A DNA stretch of 64,000 nt from Limnanthes douglasii subsp. nivea (GCA_036936605.1 JAUPFV010000004.1:181740807-181804806); one strand, 5' to 3'. Positions 22,080 to 35,010 are shown, counted from the first letter of the stretch. A program made the numbers and translations. The notes: generated by a model not told the origin, from the letters alone.

Positions 22080-22445
22080 AAATCAATATAACATCGTTCT
22101 TTCACTCGATCCTCATACTAAGAATCATCCCAACTTTCCCCAAATCTTTCATTTCAAAATTCGATGACAAGATTTCTTGGTTTCATCAACTCGATTTTGG
22201 TCGGTACCAAAATCAACATGTCATCCACATATAAACAAATCACCACTTCTTTACCCAAAACATTAAATTTACTATATACACATTTGTCTGCTTAATTAAT
22301 AATCAAACCATTATACAATACCACGTCATCAAGTTCTTTTATGCCAATATTTCGGTGCTTGTTTCAGATCGTACAAAAATTTCTTCAATTTACGTAACTT
22401 ATTTTCAAAACCATCATAATAAACCCTTCTTATAGTTTCATATAA
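22080..22445 (-). pseudogene. Copia reverse-transcriptase fragment
   Basis: The minus strand encodes LYDLKQAPKYWH, then VICLYVDDMLIL and a MKDLG-like end (now in another frame). These are the order and motifs of the C-terminal half of copia RT. There are at least three stops and a frameshift. It is separate from copia 1, which has its own RT at 24.5-25.2 kb. Confidence 0.85.
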
Positions 22446-23990
22446 TATATTTTTAAATGAACTAAATATAAAACTCGCGCCATATATAAAACATGCGTAT
22501 GAAATTATATATAAACTGCGGATGAATTTAGTGAAAATTTTCTTTTATATGCAAAATCTTATAATCATATAATTTTATATTGTTTTTCTATTTTGTTAAG
22601 ATTTATTTAATTTTAGCTTTTAAAGTTATGTGCAGTTAAAAAAATAGAATCAATAAAATGTATACGCATTTTCCAACTACATTCAAAAGTAGTTTCATTC
22701 TCATTTTCATACAAATAAACATGATAATGGGCATACATTTCTGTTTCTATATTTTTCATGTAGTTCTTTTGTTTTAATTTGTGTCGCTAACACGTAATTC
22801 CATATAAATTTAGAGTAACCGGGCTTAAGGTATTTGGCGTCCGGAACCTGCAGTGCTAGGTCTGATATTGCAGCCATACTACTTTTTTATTTCAAGGCCA
22901 TAACCGATAGGGAATCAATGAAATTTTGTCTTTAGAACTACATAATAGAGTAGAATAAACGGGCTACTTCCATGTAAACGTCTAGAGAGTAACTAAGATG
23001 TCCCGAACATTTTCTAGCTCGACATCGCAAACTTGTGATCTTGCGAATAGGCACACGTCAGGCAACGGGTCATGCCTAATGCCAGGACCAATGGCTGCCA
23101 CAAGACGTTAATCTTATCTATGTTATTTGGGTCATCAAAAAATTCACCCTTGTTTTGTTAACCCATGAGCTTATATGGGAGTCCGGGACTATTAAGCCGC
23201 GAAAAGTCAGCTAAGAGGGGGACTGCACCCATGGTTTTTGGTTTCAGTTTTTGGTTGCCAACACAAAGATCCTGGCGCACTGTTTCCAGAACCATTGCAT
23301 ACACCGCATCACCAGTAGGACGTCGAGGTAACTGGAGTTCATATTCTTGAAGGTCAGACGTTAGCGCATCATATGACAAAGAGCTTCGATGCATCCGGGA
23401 GAAGCAGTTGTCAACATATTATTTTCCGAAGATGTGCTCGGCATCACATTACGCTAACGGATCTTCCCAGGATGGAGACATATAAACTGCAAACTCAGCA
23501 CCTTTGGGTTGCGGTGTCATTGTTTTCCAGGCTCTAGCTGGAGGGTTAGACAGAGGGGGACCAAACACAGATGGTCTTCATGCAATTCACCTTCCGGATT
23601 CCCTTACGAGTAAGCAGAAGGTATATATATATCTTAACCATTAATGAATATAATGACCGAGTTATTATCCTCACTAGTAATTATTTGAGGATAAATCCTA
23701 AAACAGAAACTTATTTATTAGAATGACATTAGTTTCCCTGTATTTATATTTATGAGGTTCACTGTTGAAGCACCTTCACTAGAGCTACTAATAATGCATG
23801 AGTATGGCACCCTGAACCCAAGGTTGCATATGTGTACTTCTCGGGGAACTTACGAAACCATTCTGACCAGCTTGTAACAAATTCCATCAAGCCCAGCCTT
23901 CCAAATGGTCGTGATAACATCCTTGAGGGATCTCATTATACAAAGATATCAACCCAGTCTCATATAAATATTCAAGCCAAAAGCTGCATC
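22446..23990. other. Unrecognised stretch
   Basis: AT-rich to about 22800, then 22810-23620 is clearly less AT-rich than its surroundings. It contains a 78-codon minus-strand frame (23158-23394) and a 61-codon plus-strand frame over the same bases (23165-23350). I recognise neither. No LTR, TIR or PBS is evident. It could be a captured gene fragment or the diverged end of copia 1. Confidence 0.4.
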
Positions 23991-24009
23991 TCTTTTAGAA
24001 ATCCTACGC

Positions 24010-26900
24010 TTCTATAGAGGTTTGTTTCTTAGAAGACCAGGAGACAAGGGAGAAACCAAGAAATACACAGTAGCCTCCAACAGATTGACAATCATCTACA
24101 GAGGCTTCCCAGTTAGCATCAGTGAAGCTAGTGAGCTAATGAGCATCACTAGGCTTGATGTGAAGTCCCAACGTAAAAAATAGTAGCGAAGTAATATCCT
24201 AACGTATTATAAATGCACATTCGTAGGGCATTGCTGAAACTGGCTTATTTTGTTGACAACAAAGACAATGTCAGGTTGCGTGCGTAGTAGGTACTATAAA
24301 TATCCTAATAGACTTCTATATCTCGTAGGACACAGGAGAGGCTCACCATCAGACTTGGATAATGAAGGACTAATTCGCATAGGAGTGGAGCAGGACTTAG
24401 CAGTGGACAAACCTTCTTCAGCTAGTAAGTATTTTATGTAACATGTCTGAGTCAAATAGTGTCCAGAGTCATCTCGATATGCCTAAATTCCCCAAAAACA
24501 ATTTGAGGCAATCCATGTCCTAGAGGGAAAATTCAGAGTTTAATCTCTGAAGGAATTTAGTCAAATAGGAGGAATTATTCCTTGTAACAATGATGTTATC
24601 GACATAAACCAACAGAATAACAAATACGTCTTTAGTTTGTAAAGAACATTGAGCAATCTGCTCGTGAATTCTGAAATCCCCATGAAAGGAGAGTGTCCTT
24701 GAGCTTGGAATACCAAGCTCTGGGAGCCTGCTTGAATCCATATAATGCCTTGTGTAACTTGCACACATGATTAGGAAAATTAAAGTCTACAAAACCTTCA
24801 GGCTGAACCATATAGACCTACTCCTTTAAGATACTATTTAAAAAAAACGTTATTTATGTACAACTCCCTTATCACCCAGTCTCTGGATAAAACTAAAGTA
24901 GCACAAGCCTTATAGTAGAGGATTTATAAAGGACTGAAAGTGTTTGTAAAATCAACACTAGGTTGTTGATGAAATCTTTTAGTAACAAGTATAGCTTTGT
25001 AGCGTTGAATAGACCCTTTTGAATTATATTTCAGCTTGTAGATCCATTTGTAGCCTACCAAACTCATGTTTATGTTATATGGAACAAGTGACCAAGTATG
25101 ATTTTCTATTAGGGCATCATACTCACTCTTCATTTCCTGAGTCGATTGAAAAACTTTAACAGCCTCATAAAATTTAACAGGTTCCTTCTCTGTGACTCTA
25201 GGCATAGTGGTAAAACCTCATTAGATATTCTGAGGTTTAGAAATGCCAACTTTGGCTCTGGTAATAATAGGATGATTATCTGACATGACTTGTAATTTGG
25301 TTTGATTGCTAACTTGGTCAAAAGGTAGTTCAACGACTAACTCACCTTCTTGTAATGATTGTGGTGGAAGAAACCTGTTTGACAAAAGGTTGTGGTTGTT
25401 ATGAAGACCTTGGGAAGGGGCCTGAGTTTGCTATAAAGGGTTGTGAGAGCTATGTAAGTTTTCAAGAGGTAAGTTTGTGCTAAGTGGTAGAAGATTTGGT
25501 TCTGGTGAAAGTCTGTTGTTTGTGTACCCAATAGGACTGTTAGATTGAGAGTTAAAATAGGCTGCTTGTAGATTAGGGACCTTATCAGTAGAACTGCCAA
25601 TCAGAAAGTCTAGGTAACCACAAAGAATTAGACATAGAAAGAGAAGACTGGGAGTTTAGAAACCTAGAAAAGCAGAGGAATTCATCTTCATTAAAGATGA
25701 CATTCTTTGACATATAGACTCTCCCAGTAGCACTAAGACACCTATAGTTATTTGAAAATCATCATATCCCAAAAATACACACTTGACAGAAGAAACTAAA
25801 ACTTATTTGTTTGATAAGGCCAGAGATAGGGGAAACAAGTACACCAAAAAATCTTTAGAAACCTATAGTTAGGTTGAACACCAAACAACTTCTCAAAAAA
25901 AGATTTTTCTTGTTGAACAACTGTAGGTAACCTATTTGACTGAGCCAGAAGAGTCAGACAAGTCTCAGTGACATGTCTATGCTTTCTTTATGCTCTTCCA
26001 TTTTGAGCAGAAGTGTAAGGAAATGATGTCCTGAGCTGGATACCTCATTCTTTTTCAAAAGACACGAAATACCTAAACTCACTCACCCCCCAGTCTGATT
26101 TGAACTTCTTAATTTTTCTATCAAACTTATTCTCCACAAGATTTTTGAACTCCTTAAAGACTGTTAGAGCCTCAGTTTTGTCTTTTAGAGTGTATAACCA
26201 GGAAAACCTAGTGTAGTCATCTGGAAACAGTATATAGAACTTATAGCCAAATTTAGATACAATAGGAGCAAGTCTTCACAAGTCATAGTGAATTAAATCT
26301 ATGAAATTGATAGATTGAGACACTGAATTAGAAAAAGGAAGGGAGTGTGACTTGCCAAATTGGCATTCATCATAAAACAACTCTTTATTTCTAGAAACAA
26401 TAGGTAGATTACATTTTTTCATAATAATTGACATGAATCTTTTAGAAGGATGTCCTAACTTTATGTGCCATCCTATCTTTAGGGAATTAGAAGTGCTATG
26501 TAGAACATAAACATGAGAAGTAAAATGATGACACTTTAGGACTTCTGTCTTAGGATAGCTAAGAACAGATGAGTCCTCCAACGTATGCAAGCAATTCTCA
26601 ATTGTCCCTGTAAGTAGAATCATCCATGTTGTCATGTCCTTCACAAAATACTTAGATCTCTGAAATTCTAGAAACACATTGTTGTGAAAAATTAATTGAG
26701 AAATAGACAATAGGTTTTTTACTAATATGTGGTACATGTAAAATGAAGTTTAGTTGAATTTGTTTATTGTTTTTGGTTGAAAGGAAATTCTTCCCTAAGT
26801 GTTTAATGTTTAGTTTGTTACCATTGCCTACGGTCCCAGTTTTGTTACCTGAATATTGAGACCTCTGAGTCATCATCTTAGATGAGTTGGTGATATGATG
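24010..26900 (-). pseudogene. Copia 1 pol: integrase, RT, RNase H
   Basis: GAG-pre-integrase and integrase N-terminus at 26276-26737: WHIKLGHPSKRF, then FYDECQFGKSH, where the first Cys of the CxxC pair is Tyr. Integrase core at 25950-26270 (YTRFSWLYTLKDKTEAL, SFPYTSAQNG). RT N-terminus at 24924-25205 (YKWIYKLKYNSKGSIQRYKA, VDFTNTFSPL). RT palm at 24520-24768, with the catalytic YVDD changed to YVDN. Then GYL-YL-RTQPDIVFVVN at about 24220-24290, and RNase H at 24040-24150 (FTDANWEASVDDCQSVGGYC). Multiple stops make it inactive. Confidence 0.88.
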
Positions 26901-26949
26901 ACTAACACCACTGTCAATGTACCAACTTTCATCACCATTTCTTTGTTGA

Positions 26950-27892
26950 TCAGATGATAGCTACCCATCACATTAGGATCGTCCCTAAAGTAGCAATAAG
27001 TAGCACCATGTCCAAACTTTGCACAGATTTGTCAAGTAGGCTTATTGTTAGAGTAGTTATACACGTATCATCTGCCTTTGAAAGAACTCATTCCCCTGTA
27101 ATTGTTAGAATAGTTAGGAAAGTGCCTTCCTCTGAAGCCCCTCCCTTGTCCTATGTTCCAATTCCTTAAACTGGAATTGTAGTTTCTATTCATAGAGGAC
27201 TTAGCTTCTGACTTGTTCACTGCAGTAAGATTCATATTAGCCATAAAAATTTGTATTTTAACTCGTTGCTCCAGCCTATTCTCGTAGGTTAACAAGGTAG
27301 CTTGCACGTCAAGCCAATTTTTTACCTCCTTGTCAGCTATATGCACAACAATAGGTGTATACTCAGTGTCTAATGCAGCCAATACCTGCGAAACTAGATC
27401 ATCCAAAGTCACATGAGAACCTGCTAGAGCCAAACTGTCCGCGATATGTTTTATCTTAGTTAGGTAGTCTTCCATTGAAGAACTCCCCTTCCTGGTCTTT
27501 TGAAACTATGCTTTAAAGAAAGTTATCCTAGACTTCATTTGGGAGCCATATAACCTAGAAATAGCATCCCATAAACCTTTTGAGGTTTCTTCCTCCATCA
27601 CTTGTGATGAAACCTCAACACTCATGGTGTTATACAACCATCCTAACAACAATTGGTCCTTTGCAATCCAGTTGTCATACTCAATATCTTCAACCAACAG
27701 ACCATCTGAACCAGTGACTAGCCTCGGAGGACATGGTTTCTCTCCATTAAGAAAGCTTCCCAGCTTGTTGCCTCTTACTATGGGTAACACCATAGTCTTC
27801 CAAAGGAGGAAGTTATTCCAATCCAATATGAGATTGTTAAAGGCATTTATCTGATTTATGTGATTGTTTTTGTTTGTTAACAAGTTGTCCAT
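26950..27892 (-). pseudogene. Copia 1 gag with one nonsense codon and a broken zinc knuckle
   Basis: Gag packages element RNA. MDNLLTNKNN at 27892 starts a UBN2/DUF4219-type gag: LDWNNFLLWKTMVLP, then KDQLLLGWLYNTMS. An in-frame TAG at 27506-27508 interrupts it, and the same frame resumes (MEDYLTKIKHIADSLALAG, down to 27068). The basic Arg/Gly-rich tail is followed by a CCHC knuckle near 27010-27050, reading QICAKFGHGATYC, whose first Cys codon is now TGA. Confidence 0.88.
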
Positions 27893-27970
27893 TATAGAGG
27901 GAAAGCTTGATTAGCTGATCCTGAGCTGAATGATGAATAATCGGTTCGAGCCATTGAAGGATGAAGAACC

Positions 27971-27983
27971 TGCTCTGATACCA
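27971..27983 (-). promoter_or_regulatory. Primer binding site of copia 1 (initiator tRNA-Met)
   Basis: On the minus strand it reads TGGTATCAGAGCA, a perfect match to the standard plant copia PBS, about 80 bp upstream of gag. Confidence 0.93.
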
Positions 27984-27986
27984 AGT

Positions 27987-28128
27987 TAAAACAAAGGAAG
28001 AAGAAGATTATTGTATTTCAATTTCTTGTTATTTATCCATGTGATTACATTGTATTTATATACAAGTTTATAGTCTGTTTTAGTATAATAGAATCTTGTT
28101 ACAACTACACATATACATTTTCACATGT
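27987..28128 (-). repeat. 5' LTR of copia 1 (outer end approximate)
   Basis: It lies directly outside the PBS. On the minus strand it has TATATAAATAC (28047-28057) as a TATA box and T-rich downstream sequence. The outer end is guessed at a TGTGAAAATG. With no partner LTR it cannot be fixed. Confidence 0.6.
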
Positions 28129-30186
28129 CTTTATTTCATTTACACGTATTAGTCTTGGAAGTTAGACCAACCCAATCATGAGAAACGCGAGATTGATCTT
28201 GGGCTAAGACCAGGCTTTATGTGTCGACCCGGTTCATCCAAGGATCCGACACATAAAGACTTCAGTAACTGATCTTCTCCCCAAATTTCTTTTGAAACCC
28301 TAGATCGAATCCACTTCATCAACATCCATCTCATCCTTCTCTTCTCCCTTCTCTTGTTCCATTAGCCTTTTCCCTTCTCTTCTTCATACCTTAACTCTTA
28401 GCCACAACCCACGGGTTCCATAATTAACATCACCCACAATAGGATTTTATCACCTCTACGAGTGAGCATGTTAATAAACTTTTCACAGAAAATATGTTTA
28501 GACCGCTGCATGCAAAATTAACCTAAAAAGAAACTTTCAATGTTACAGTTGTAATATGCATACCAAATTTATCCAATATGCATACCAAAATCACTTTAAT
28601 TACATGAAAATTCATTTAAAATTCAATTTCATAAATTCACTTACAACTTTCTTCAATAACATGCAAATTCATCTAGTTACTTTTGTTCTGTTTCTATTTT
28701 ATAATTCAAACCGCAACATGCAAAGTACAGTTTATAACTAATGGGATATATTTTCCATACAGTTTATAAACCGCAACATAAATTTTTGTATCTGTCTTGT
28801 TTCTGAACAAAAAACAAAACATATATTTGGACAAAAAAAATTCAAACTCTCAAAATAGTTTAACTATCCAAAAATGGATATTATTAAAACGTAAAATAAA
28901 CCATTATTTTGAAAATTTAAAATTTAAATGAATTTGCAAGATATCATCCACATTGTAATATAACAATAATCACAATATATTCTAACAAGCGTGCACTCCA
29001 CACGCTCCAACTTACTCGATAATATATTATGAATACATTGATGATCAACTAAAACAAAATCATAACAAATAACAAATTTTTTCTTAAATGAAATATCGTG
29101 ACAATTGAATTTCATATTAGTATATTACACATTTCAAATATTCGAATATCAAGGTATCACTAAGGATTGAACCCCTACTATCCATAATGAATACTCGAAG
29201 ATGATATACAGATAAATTTACATTCTCAAATGTTCTTACTTGATACTATTTTTTGCTAGCCTCGTGTCTTTATCTTCTTAAAAATATCAAAGCCATATCT
29301 TAGCTTTTTCAAGCGGTTAAACTGCATGCTTAAATAGGTAGATCTTTTACTCTTGTACATGCATATGATTTTTTTTAAATAACTATTAAGAAGATAAACT
29401 TCAACCTCCACAACCTGCATGTCTGAACACATACTTTGGGATAGTAATACTAATGTGTTCCAATATCTAGCTATTAAGCTTTCCATATTGAATTCAACAC
29501 CTGATAAAGTATAAAATTTATTTTGCTTTTCTCTTCCGTAAAACGATAAAAGAGAGGAGTTTTATATTTTTTTCTAAAATTATTAATTATAATTGTATCA
29601 ATTAAATACGAAATTGATTGTAGATTTTAATTGTTATATTCTACGAATCAAGTGACAAGTTCATATAATATATAAAGATTTTTCATTCATAATTTTTATT
29701 TTTTTATAAAACTCGTCAACGCGAGTATAATTTTATTAATAAGAAATAAAAAATTATAAACTAGAGAGGGGATTAGTCCAAACCCTCTCAAAATGATCAT
29801 AATGAAAAATCAGACATGACCTTTCTATATTTTCACCATACCCACATGCGAGACAATATAATTACTTGCATACACCTGCCGATAGACTCCATAAAAAATA
29901 TAAAAAAATGGTCAGAACAACCCAGTAATAGTTGGAGTCTAAAAAGCGATAGATATGTAAAGTACAGATATAACAACCCTAAAGGGAACAATAAAGTAAA
30001 GTGAGGAGAATTCAAGTTCTAATGTTCCACAAACGATTGCATGTAGTGAAAGTGAATCTGAACATCAACACGCATGAATAGAAATGCATAACAGGAAGTA
30101 TAACCTGCAAATCAAATCAAATATGATAACAAGGAACGATTGACATTTCGAAAAGACCACAAACTCCATGGATCATTCCATATATG
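28129..30186. other. Intergenic, no gene seen
   Basis: AT-rich. A slightly GC-richer part at 28150-28440 contains an inverted pair around TTTATGTGTCG and CGACACATAAA (28209-28257), but no ORF or known family. The rest is low-complexity. Confidence 0.6.
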
Positions 30187-30610
30187 GATTTTTAGCTCAT
30201 CATTATCAATAAAAGAAATAACCATATCATTGCGGACTTTATGTCCCTATTAACCAATAAATCATTAATTTCATTGGTATCTCTACCAACATGTCCAAAT
30301 TGAGCCCCAAAACTAAGATCATGAATATCAAAAAGTTCATTCCTTAGAACCCAAGACTTGGAATGAGATTTTGAAACATTAATCACAAGTTGAGAATCCA
30401 TCACAATTAAATTAACAACCAAATATAAAGAGTAAGCAATTTGCAACCCCAAATTTAAAGCACGACATTAAGCCCATAAAGCATTTTCATTTCCTTTAAA
30501 CGAAGTAAAAACAAAAACCATGTCCCTAGTCGCATCACATATAATTCCTCCAACAATATATTCTCCATTCCAGCACAAACCATCAAAATTATATTTCAAA
30601 TTTCATCCTG
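30187..30610 (-). pseudogene. RNase H-like (RVT_3 type) fragment, catalytic Glu replaced by stop
   Basis: The minus strand reads FDGLCWNGEYIVGGIICDATRD, then ENALWA-stop-CRALNLGLQIA, then VMDSQLVINVSK and HVGRDTNEINDLLVN. This is the plant RVT_3 RNase H fold found at the ends of LINE polyproteins and in 'At1g65750-like' ribonuclease H genes. The Asp residues are present. The second catalytic position, normally Glu before the C/LRAL segment, is now TAA. It is a remnant of a LINE tail or of such a gene. Confidence 0.8.
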
Positions 30611-30619
30611 GTGGTTTCA

Positions 30620-32716
30620 TCCATCGCAGCCATTTAGCTATTTAACTCTAAGGTTGAACTATTGGTAGTTTAAGTGAAAGCAAGATCCCCTTATAGTGAA
30701 AATTAGGAGTATCAATCACCTTTATTCCATTACATATATTAATCAACATCCTTCATATTAAATTTATCACATGTTCATTTGACCAAATGTTTCCCATATC
30801 ATTTGACCCCTTATATTAAAAATTAGGAGTATCAATTTCATTTGACGAAAACTTATTTAAAACTTCAATTTTAAATTTATAAGTAGAAATTGATTATTAT
30901 TTAATAGGAAAAGCTAAGAATCGCATTCAGAGTGTACAAAAATGTACACACAAGGGTACCTAAAGTGCGAAGACGGATGACCAAGACGCGCAATGCAAAT
31001 GCGCTTATGCATATATTTTTGCATGCACTGGATGTGACAATTTGTACTTCTCACACATTGAGTGTGATTAGTAACTTTGCCTCATATTAGTATTCATGAT
31101 TTTGCCTCAAAAGTATTGATTTTGTTACCTTGTCTTCGTGGGAGGTGCGATCGTAGTCTTAAAAGTTATGATCAAAACCACTATTAGATGCTTATTTAAA
31201 TTTACCAAAAATTAGTATGAATGAAAGGCGTTTGGCCCCTCTAAGAGCCTCACATGTAGTTTTTTATCGAATTTGACATGCTTATCATGGTGTGATATAA
31301 AATTACTAAAATTCAAAGCATACTTCTTCACTAATATTTTATCAAAAGACCCGATAATATTCCTTACCTTTAAATTACACAAGCGACTATATTATAGAAA
31401 TCTTCTTAAGAAATTAGTTTAAATAAACCTTCGTGTGTAACCTCATAAGTTTTCATTCAACTATGCTTATAATGGATAATATAGTTCTTATATTCCTTGA
31501 TGAATTTGAAACCAATGAAATAGTTTCAGATAATATCCAGATCATGTTTGAGGTGCATATATATATATCTAAGTAGAAGTTGTTTGAACCATTCTAATGC
31601 GTTATCTTTAAAAATCTTAGAGAAGTTTGCATAAACAAATTGCCATATTCTCCAAAACCGAGCATATCATTATTTAACTACTCAATACCGTTCTCGGGGT
31701 CTCCAACAATATCGTACTTATTTATTTTATGGTCATTAAACGTGAGCAATAGATTTACATGCAAAATTTATAGATCAATAACAGAAAATGCTAAGATGAA
31801 CTTTTGGCTCGACAAAAATATGCCCATGCTACTCGAGGTTTACATGTCTTTAAAAGTTATGCACCATTTGTGGTAGTTGGCTAGGACATTGCTATAACAA
31901 ATGAGAAGACATACTGTCCCTTAGACTGTTGGTGGGTAGCCTTGTAGACCCAATAAGGGTGCTGACTAGGTATTCCATAGGATTTGACATTCTTGTGAAA
32001 CCTCTTGAGTTTTTTGATGGCTTGGCTAACCCATAAATGATTATTTTTATCGCATTGGATGAAACTCGAACATATTCAGTTTTATTTATTTTGTGATAAT
32101 AGGAAAAAAATAGTCATGCTTTGATAGTGAGATATGAAACAATCACGACAGGAGTCAATGACATACTCATAATCAAAGTTCTATTTATATTATTTTTCAT
32201 TTGACTAGTCAATATGAGAGTCATGAGAGTGAAATCATGCATGAAAAGAGGTTGATGGCGGTACTTTAGCATAAAAAGGTTGCATCTTCTCCTTTTTCTG
32301 AATTATCAGTGTTCTCATGAGGATGAGTTACATGCGACATGATATGTCGGTGTATTGGGTGACGGTTCCTTACGAGCTTGCGGATCATCCCGATCTATGA
32401 AAGATGAGATTTTTCAACTTGTTCAACTGTTATATGACATCAATGAAAAGGACTGCATGATCCTTCATAACAGAAAACTCTAAATATTAAATTTGAATAA
32501 AGAAACAACAATATCAAATTGTAAATTTGAAAGAACAAAGAAAAATAAGAAGAAAAAAACCAATGACTTATAATAAATGGTATAAAAGATATTTGATATC
32601 CAAAATACCTTCATGGTCAAAATCATTTTAGGCATTACTATTATCTCTATTATTTTTGTTATATCCCTTAGTCTTGAAGAAATCTCCATTGTTGACGAGG
32701 ATATAATACCCAAATA
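30620..32716. other. Intergenic, no gene recognised
   Basis: AT-rich sequence. A minus-strand open stretch at 31900-32060 and a plus-strand frame at 31640-31876 match nothing I know. No LTR or terminal repeats seen. Confidence 0.55.
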
Positions 32717-32729
32717 ATGATAAAACTCG

Positions 32730-33026
32730 AGCTACATCTTAGTCAGTCGTTCTCAGTTCATTTAGTAATGCTTAGTTTGGTCAGTCGTGTTCGATTCGGT
32801 CAACCCCATCCTCAAGAAGCTCGGTTGGTCATGTTTAGCTTGGTTAGTGATGCTCGGCTCGGTCAGTCGTTCTCAACTCAGTCATTCATGCTCAGTTTGG
32901 TTAGTGATGCTTAACTCGGCTAGTCATGCTCATCTTGGTTAGTAATGCTCAGCTCGATCAGTTATATTCAGCTCAGTCAACCTCACCTTCAACACCACAA
33001 CCTCATGAACCTTGGTTAGTCATGCT
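32730..33026 (+). repeat. Degenerate minisatellite, left part (split by Tat element 1)
   Basis: About fifteen imperfect units of roughly 18-20 bp with core TTAGTCATGCTCAGCTCGG. It continues at 43392 after the retrotransposon. Confidence 0.9.
33022..33026. repeat. Target site duplication (ATGCT), left copy
   Basis: ATGCT at 33022-33026 matches 43392-43396 exactly on the other side of the element. Caution: ATGCT is also part of the minisatellite unit. Confidence 0.85.
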
Positions 33027-33434
33027 TGATGAGTCCGAATTCTGCTTACTCAGCGGACAGGGACATATCAGACCAAGGCCTCCGGACCGGACAGACCACT
33101 TCGAACACTTAGCCAATTGGACTGTTCGAACTATGACAAAAGTACTAAAAAACCTAAACACTTCTTGACTAAGCTACTTGCTCTCCTACTTAGAGCTCAT
33201 GGGTCTTTAAACATGACCCGGGTCCATTAAACATGACCCGAAAACCCATAAAGCCCAAATGTAAGGGTATAAATACCCAACCACCTTCATTAACTATGGG
33301 TAATGAAAATTAACTGCAACCAGGCAGCTTAATTCTCCCTCTACTCTCTACTCAAAATATTAAATACTAAATAAACTTCTACAAAACCCTGAACGAATTA
33401 CCCAATTACCCTCAGACATAAATTAACCTCACCA
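33027..33434 (+). repeat. 5' LTR of Tat element 1 (408 bp)
   Basis: It starts TGATGAGTCC and ends CCTCACCA. The TATA box TATAAATA is at 33268-33275, about 165 bp before the end. It differs from the 3' LTR by about 13 substitutions and one 20-bp indel. Confidence 0.96.
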
Positions 33435-33435
33435 A

Positions 33436-33456
33436 ATTGACGACCACAGTAGGAGA
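33436..33456 (+). promoter_or_regulatory. Probable primer binding site of Tat element 1
   Basis: ATTGACGACCACAGTAGGAG begins just after the 5' LTR and resembles the TTGGCGCCCACCGTGGGG-type PBS of other plant Tat elements, with several mismatches. The tRNA is not assigned. Confidence 0.55.
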
Positions 33457-33461
33457 AGAAG

Positions 33462-35010
33462 GTGCCTGAATCAAGCATTCGAAACCAGAAAGAAAAGTCA
33501 ATCCGAATGAATCCGGACGCCCCGGAAGTACCACCAGCTTTGCTCGAAGTGGTGGGTGAAAACGATGAGTACACTATCGAAGAGCGCGATAGGTTAAAGG
33601 GTGAAATAGAAGCTCTGAGGGCAGAAAAGGTTAAGATGGGCATGAAAGAAAAGTCAAAAGCGTCAGTTGCTCATCACACCGATAACCCCAGAGAGCATGA
33701 GCCTTCAAAGACTCATGTGAGTACCAAAACGACTCATGCCAGCTCCAAAAAGTCTCACCGGTCTAAGCCAGTGGAGAGTTCTGACTCAGGCTCAGAGTCT
33801 TCTGATAGCTCTTCGGATGATGAGGGAGTTGAAGAATTCTTATCCTCTAGCAGCAATGAGGGTCGAACTAAAAAGAAGCAAAAGCAGAACAAAAAATATT
33901 TGAGGAAAAGGGATAGTCATGGAAAGATGAAGAAGAATATTGGCAAATGGTCATCTCACAGCCGGAGGCATGTAGACCGGATGCTGATGGATCCTTTCTC
34001 TTTCCACGATGAACCAGGTATATTTGCAACTCCCAATGAAGATACTGTGTTCAGTCGTGGTCGAAATTGGAGGCAATCTCCATTGTCTTCTAAAATTTTG
34101 TCCGGAAACCTACCTAAGAGGTTTGATAGCACCAAAATGGAAAAGTACGATGGCAGTACTGATCCGGACAACCATTTAGAGCAATTTAAAAACTTTATGA
34201 TGATCTTTGATGACAATGATAAGCTAATTTGCAGAGCATTCTTCCAATCATTTACGGGGAGTGCTCTGAAATGGTATAACAGCCTACCACAATGCTGTAT
34301 CAAGAATTTCGATACTTTTTGGGTTGCCTTTTGAAGGCAGTTTGTTGGGAGTAAAGAGCTAAAGGGCAATGGAGACACAATAATCCATTGTGCTCAGGAA
34401 CCGAACGAATCCTTAAAAGAATATATAATTTGTTTTGTGAACACCAAGAATGGGTTGGCTGACTGCTTCGAGCAGGTTGCGATAACATCTCTAAGGCAGG
34501 GCTTGAACCCTGGAAATTTGGCTGATTCGGTGACCAGAAAGAAGGCAATGACTTGGGGAGGGTTACTGAATCAGGTTGGAAAACAGATTAACATTGATGA
34601 AACAAAGAAAACAAGGGTGCACAGGCAGGTGAGGTCTGCCCCGGTGGCACCAAACCCCAATCAGAATCAATCCGGAAACAAGGCGAAGAAGACCGGACAG
34701 GGGCATGGTAGGGCTAAAGCTCAATCTCAGCCAGCTGCACCTGCTCAGAGTCAGCAATCCAGAAATAAAAGAGGACCTTGGGTTCAACCGGAGTGGTTCG
34801 CAGAATTGAAAGAAAGTGTGGCCACCATTTATGATAAAACAAAGGAAGAGGTGCATTATAGAAGACCGACCACGCTACAATCCTCTAGAGAACACCGTAA
34901 TAACTCTTTATGCCAAAATCACAATGATACCGGCCATACCACTGATGATTGTATAGTTTTGAAGCAAGAAGTTCAGAACCTGATCGAAAGGGGAAAGTTG
35001 GGGGCTTATG
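33462..35010 (+). pseudogene. Tat element 1 gag, one in-frame stop
   Basis: The capsid protein. Its frame starts at 33462, 27 bp past the LTR. The N-terminal part is acidic then Ser/Lys-rich (to residue about 170). The Retrotrans_gag core follows: FDSTKMEKYDGSTDPDNHLEQF, FFQSFTGSALKWYNSLP. A TGA at 34332-34334 interrupts the core, and the same frame resumes and runs to 35570. The core ends with GLADCFEQVAITSLRQGL. A zinc-finger-like Tat gag tail (CQNHNDTGHTTDDC, LKQEVQNLIERGKLGAYV) is at 34909-35010. Gag and protease share this frame. Confidence 0.92.

Larger units (their letters stand above)
24000..28128 (-). mobile_element. Copia element 1 (5' LTR, PBS, gag, pol); 3' LTR not found
   Basis: A minus-strand copia element with RNase H at the left, then RT, integrase, gag, PBS and the 5' LTR at the right. 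It is nearly complete in length, but every domain is broken by stops or frameshifts. No second LTR was found left of 24000. Confidence 0.85.

Noticed and set aside
28200..28260. Inverted repeat around TTTATGTGTCG / CGACACATAAA
   Set aside because: A single short hairpin in intergenic DNA; no element ends, tRNA or miRNA-like arm lengths could be supported.
31640..32060. Possible coding fragments on both strands
   Set aside because: Short open stretches with no family resemblance; not supported as a gene.
33398..33643. Minus-strand ORF at the 5' LTR-gag junction of Tat element 1
   Set aside because: Overlaps PBS and gag start; not conserved in the other elements.
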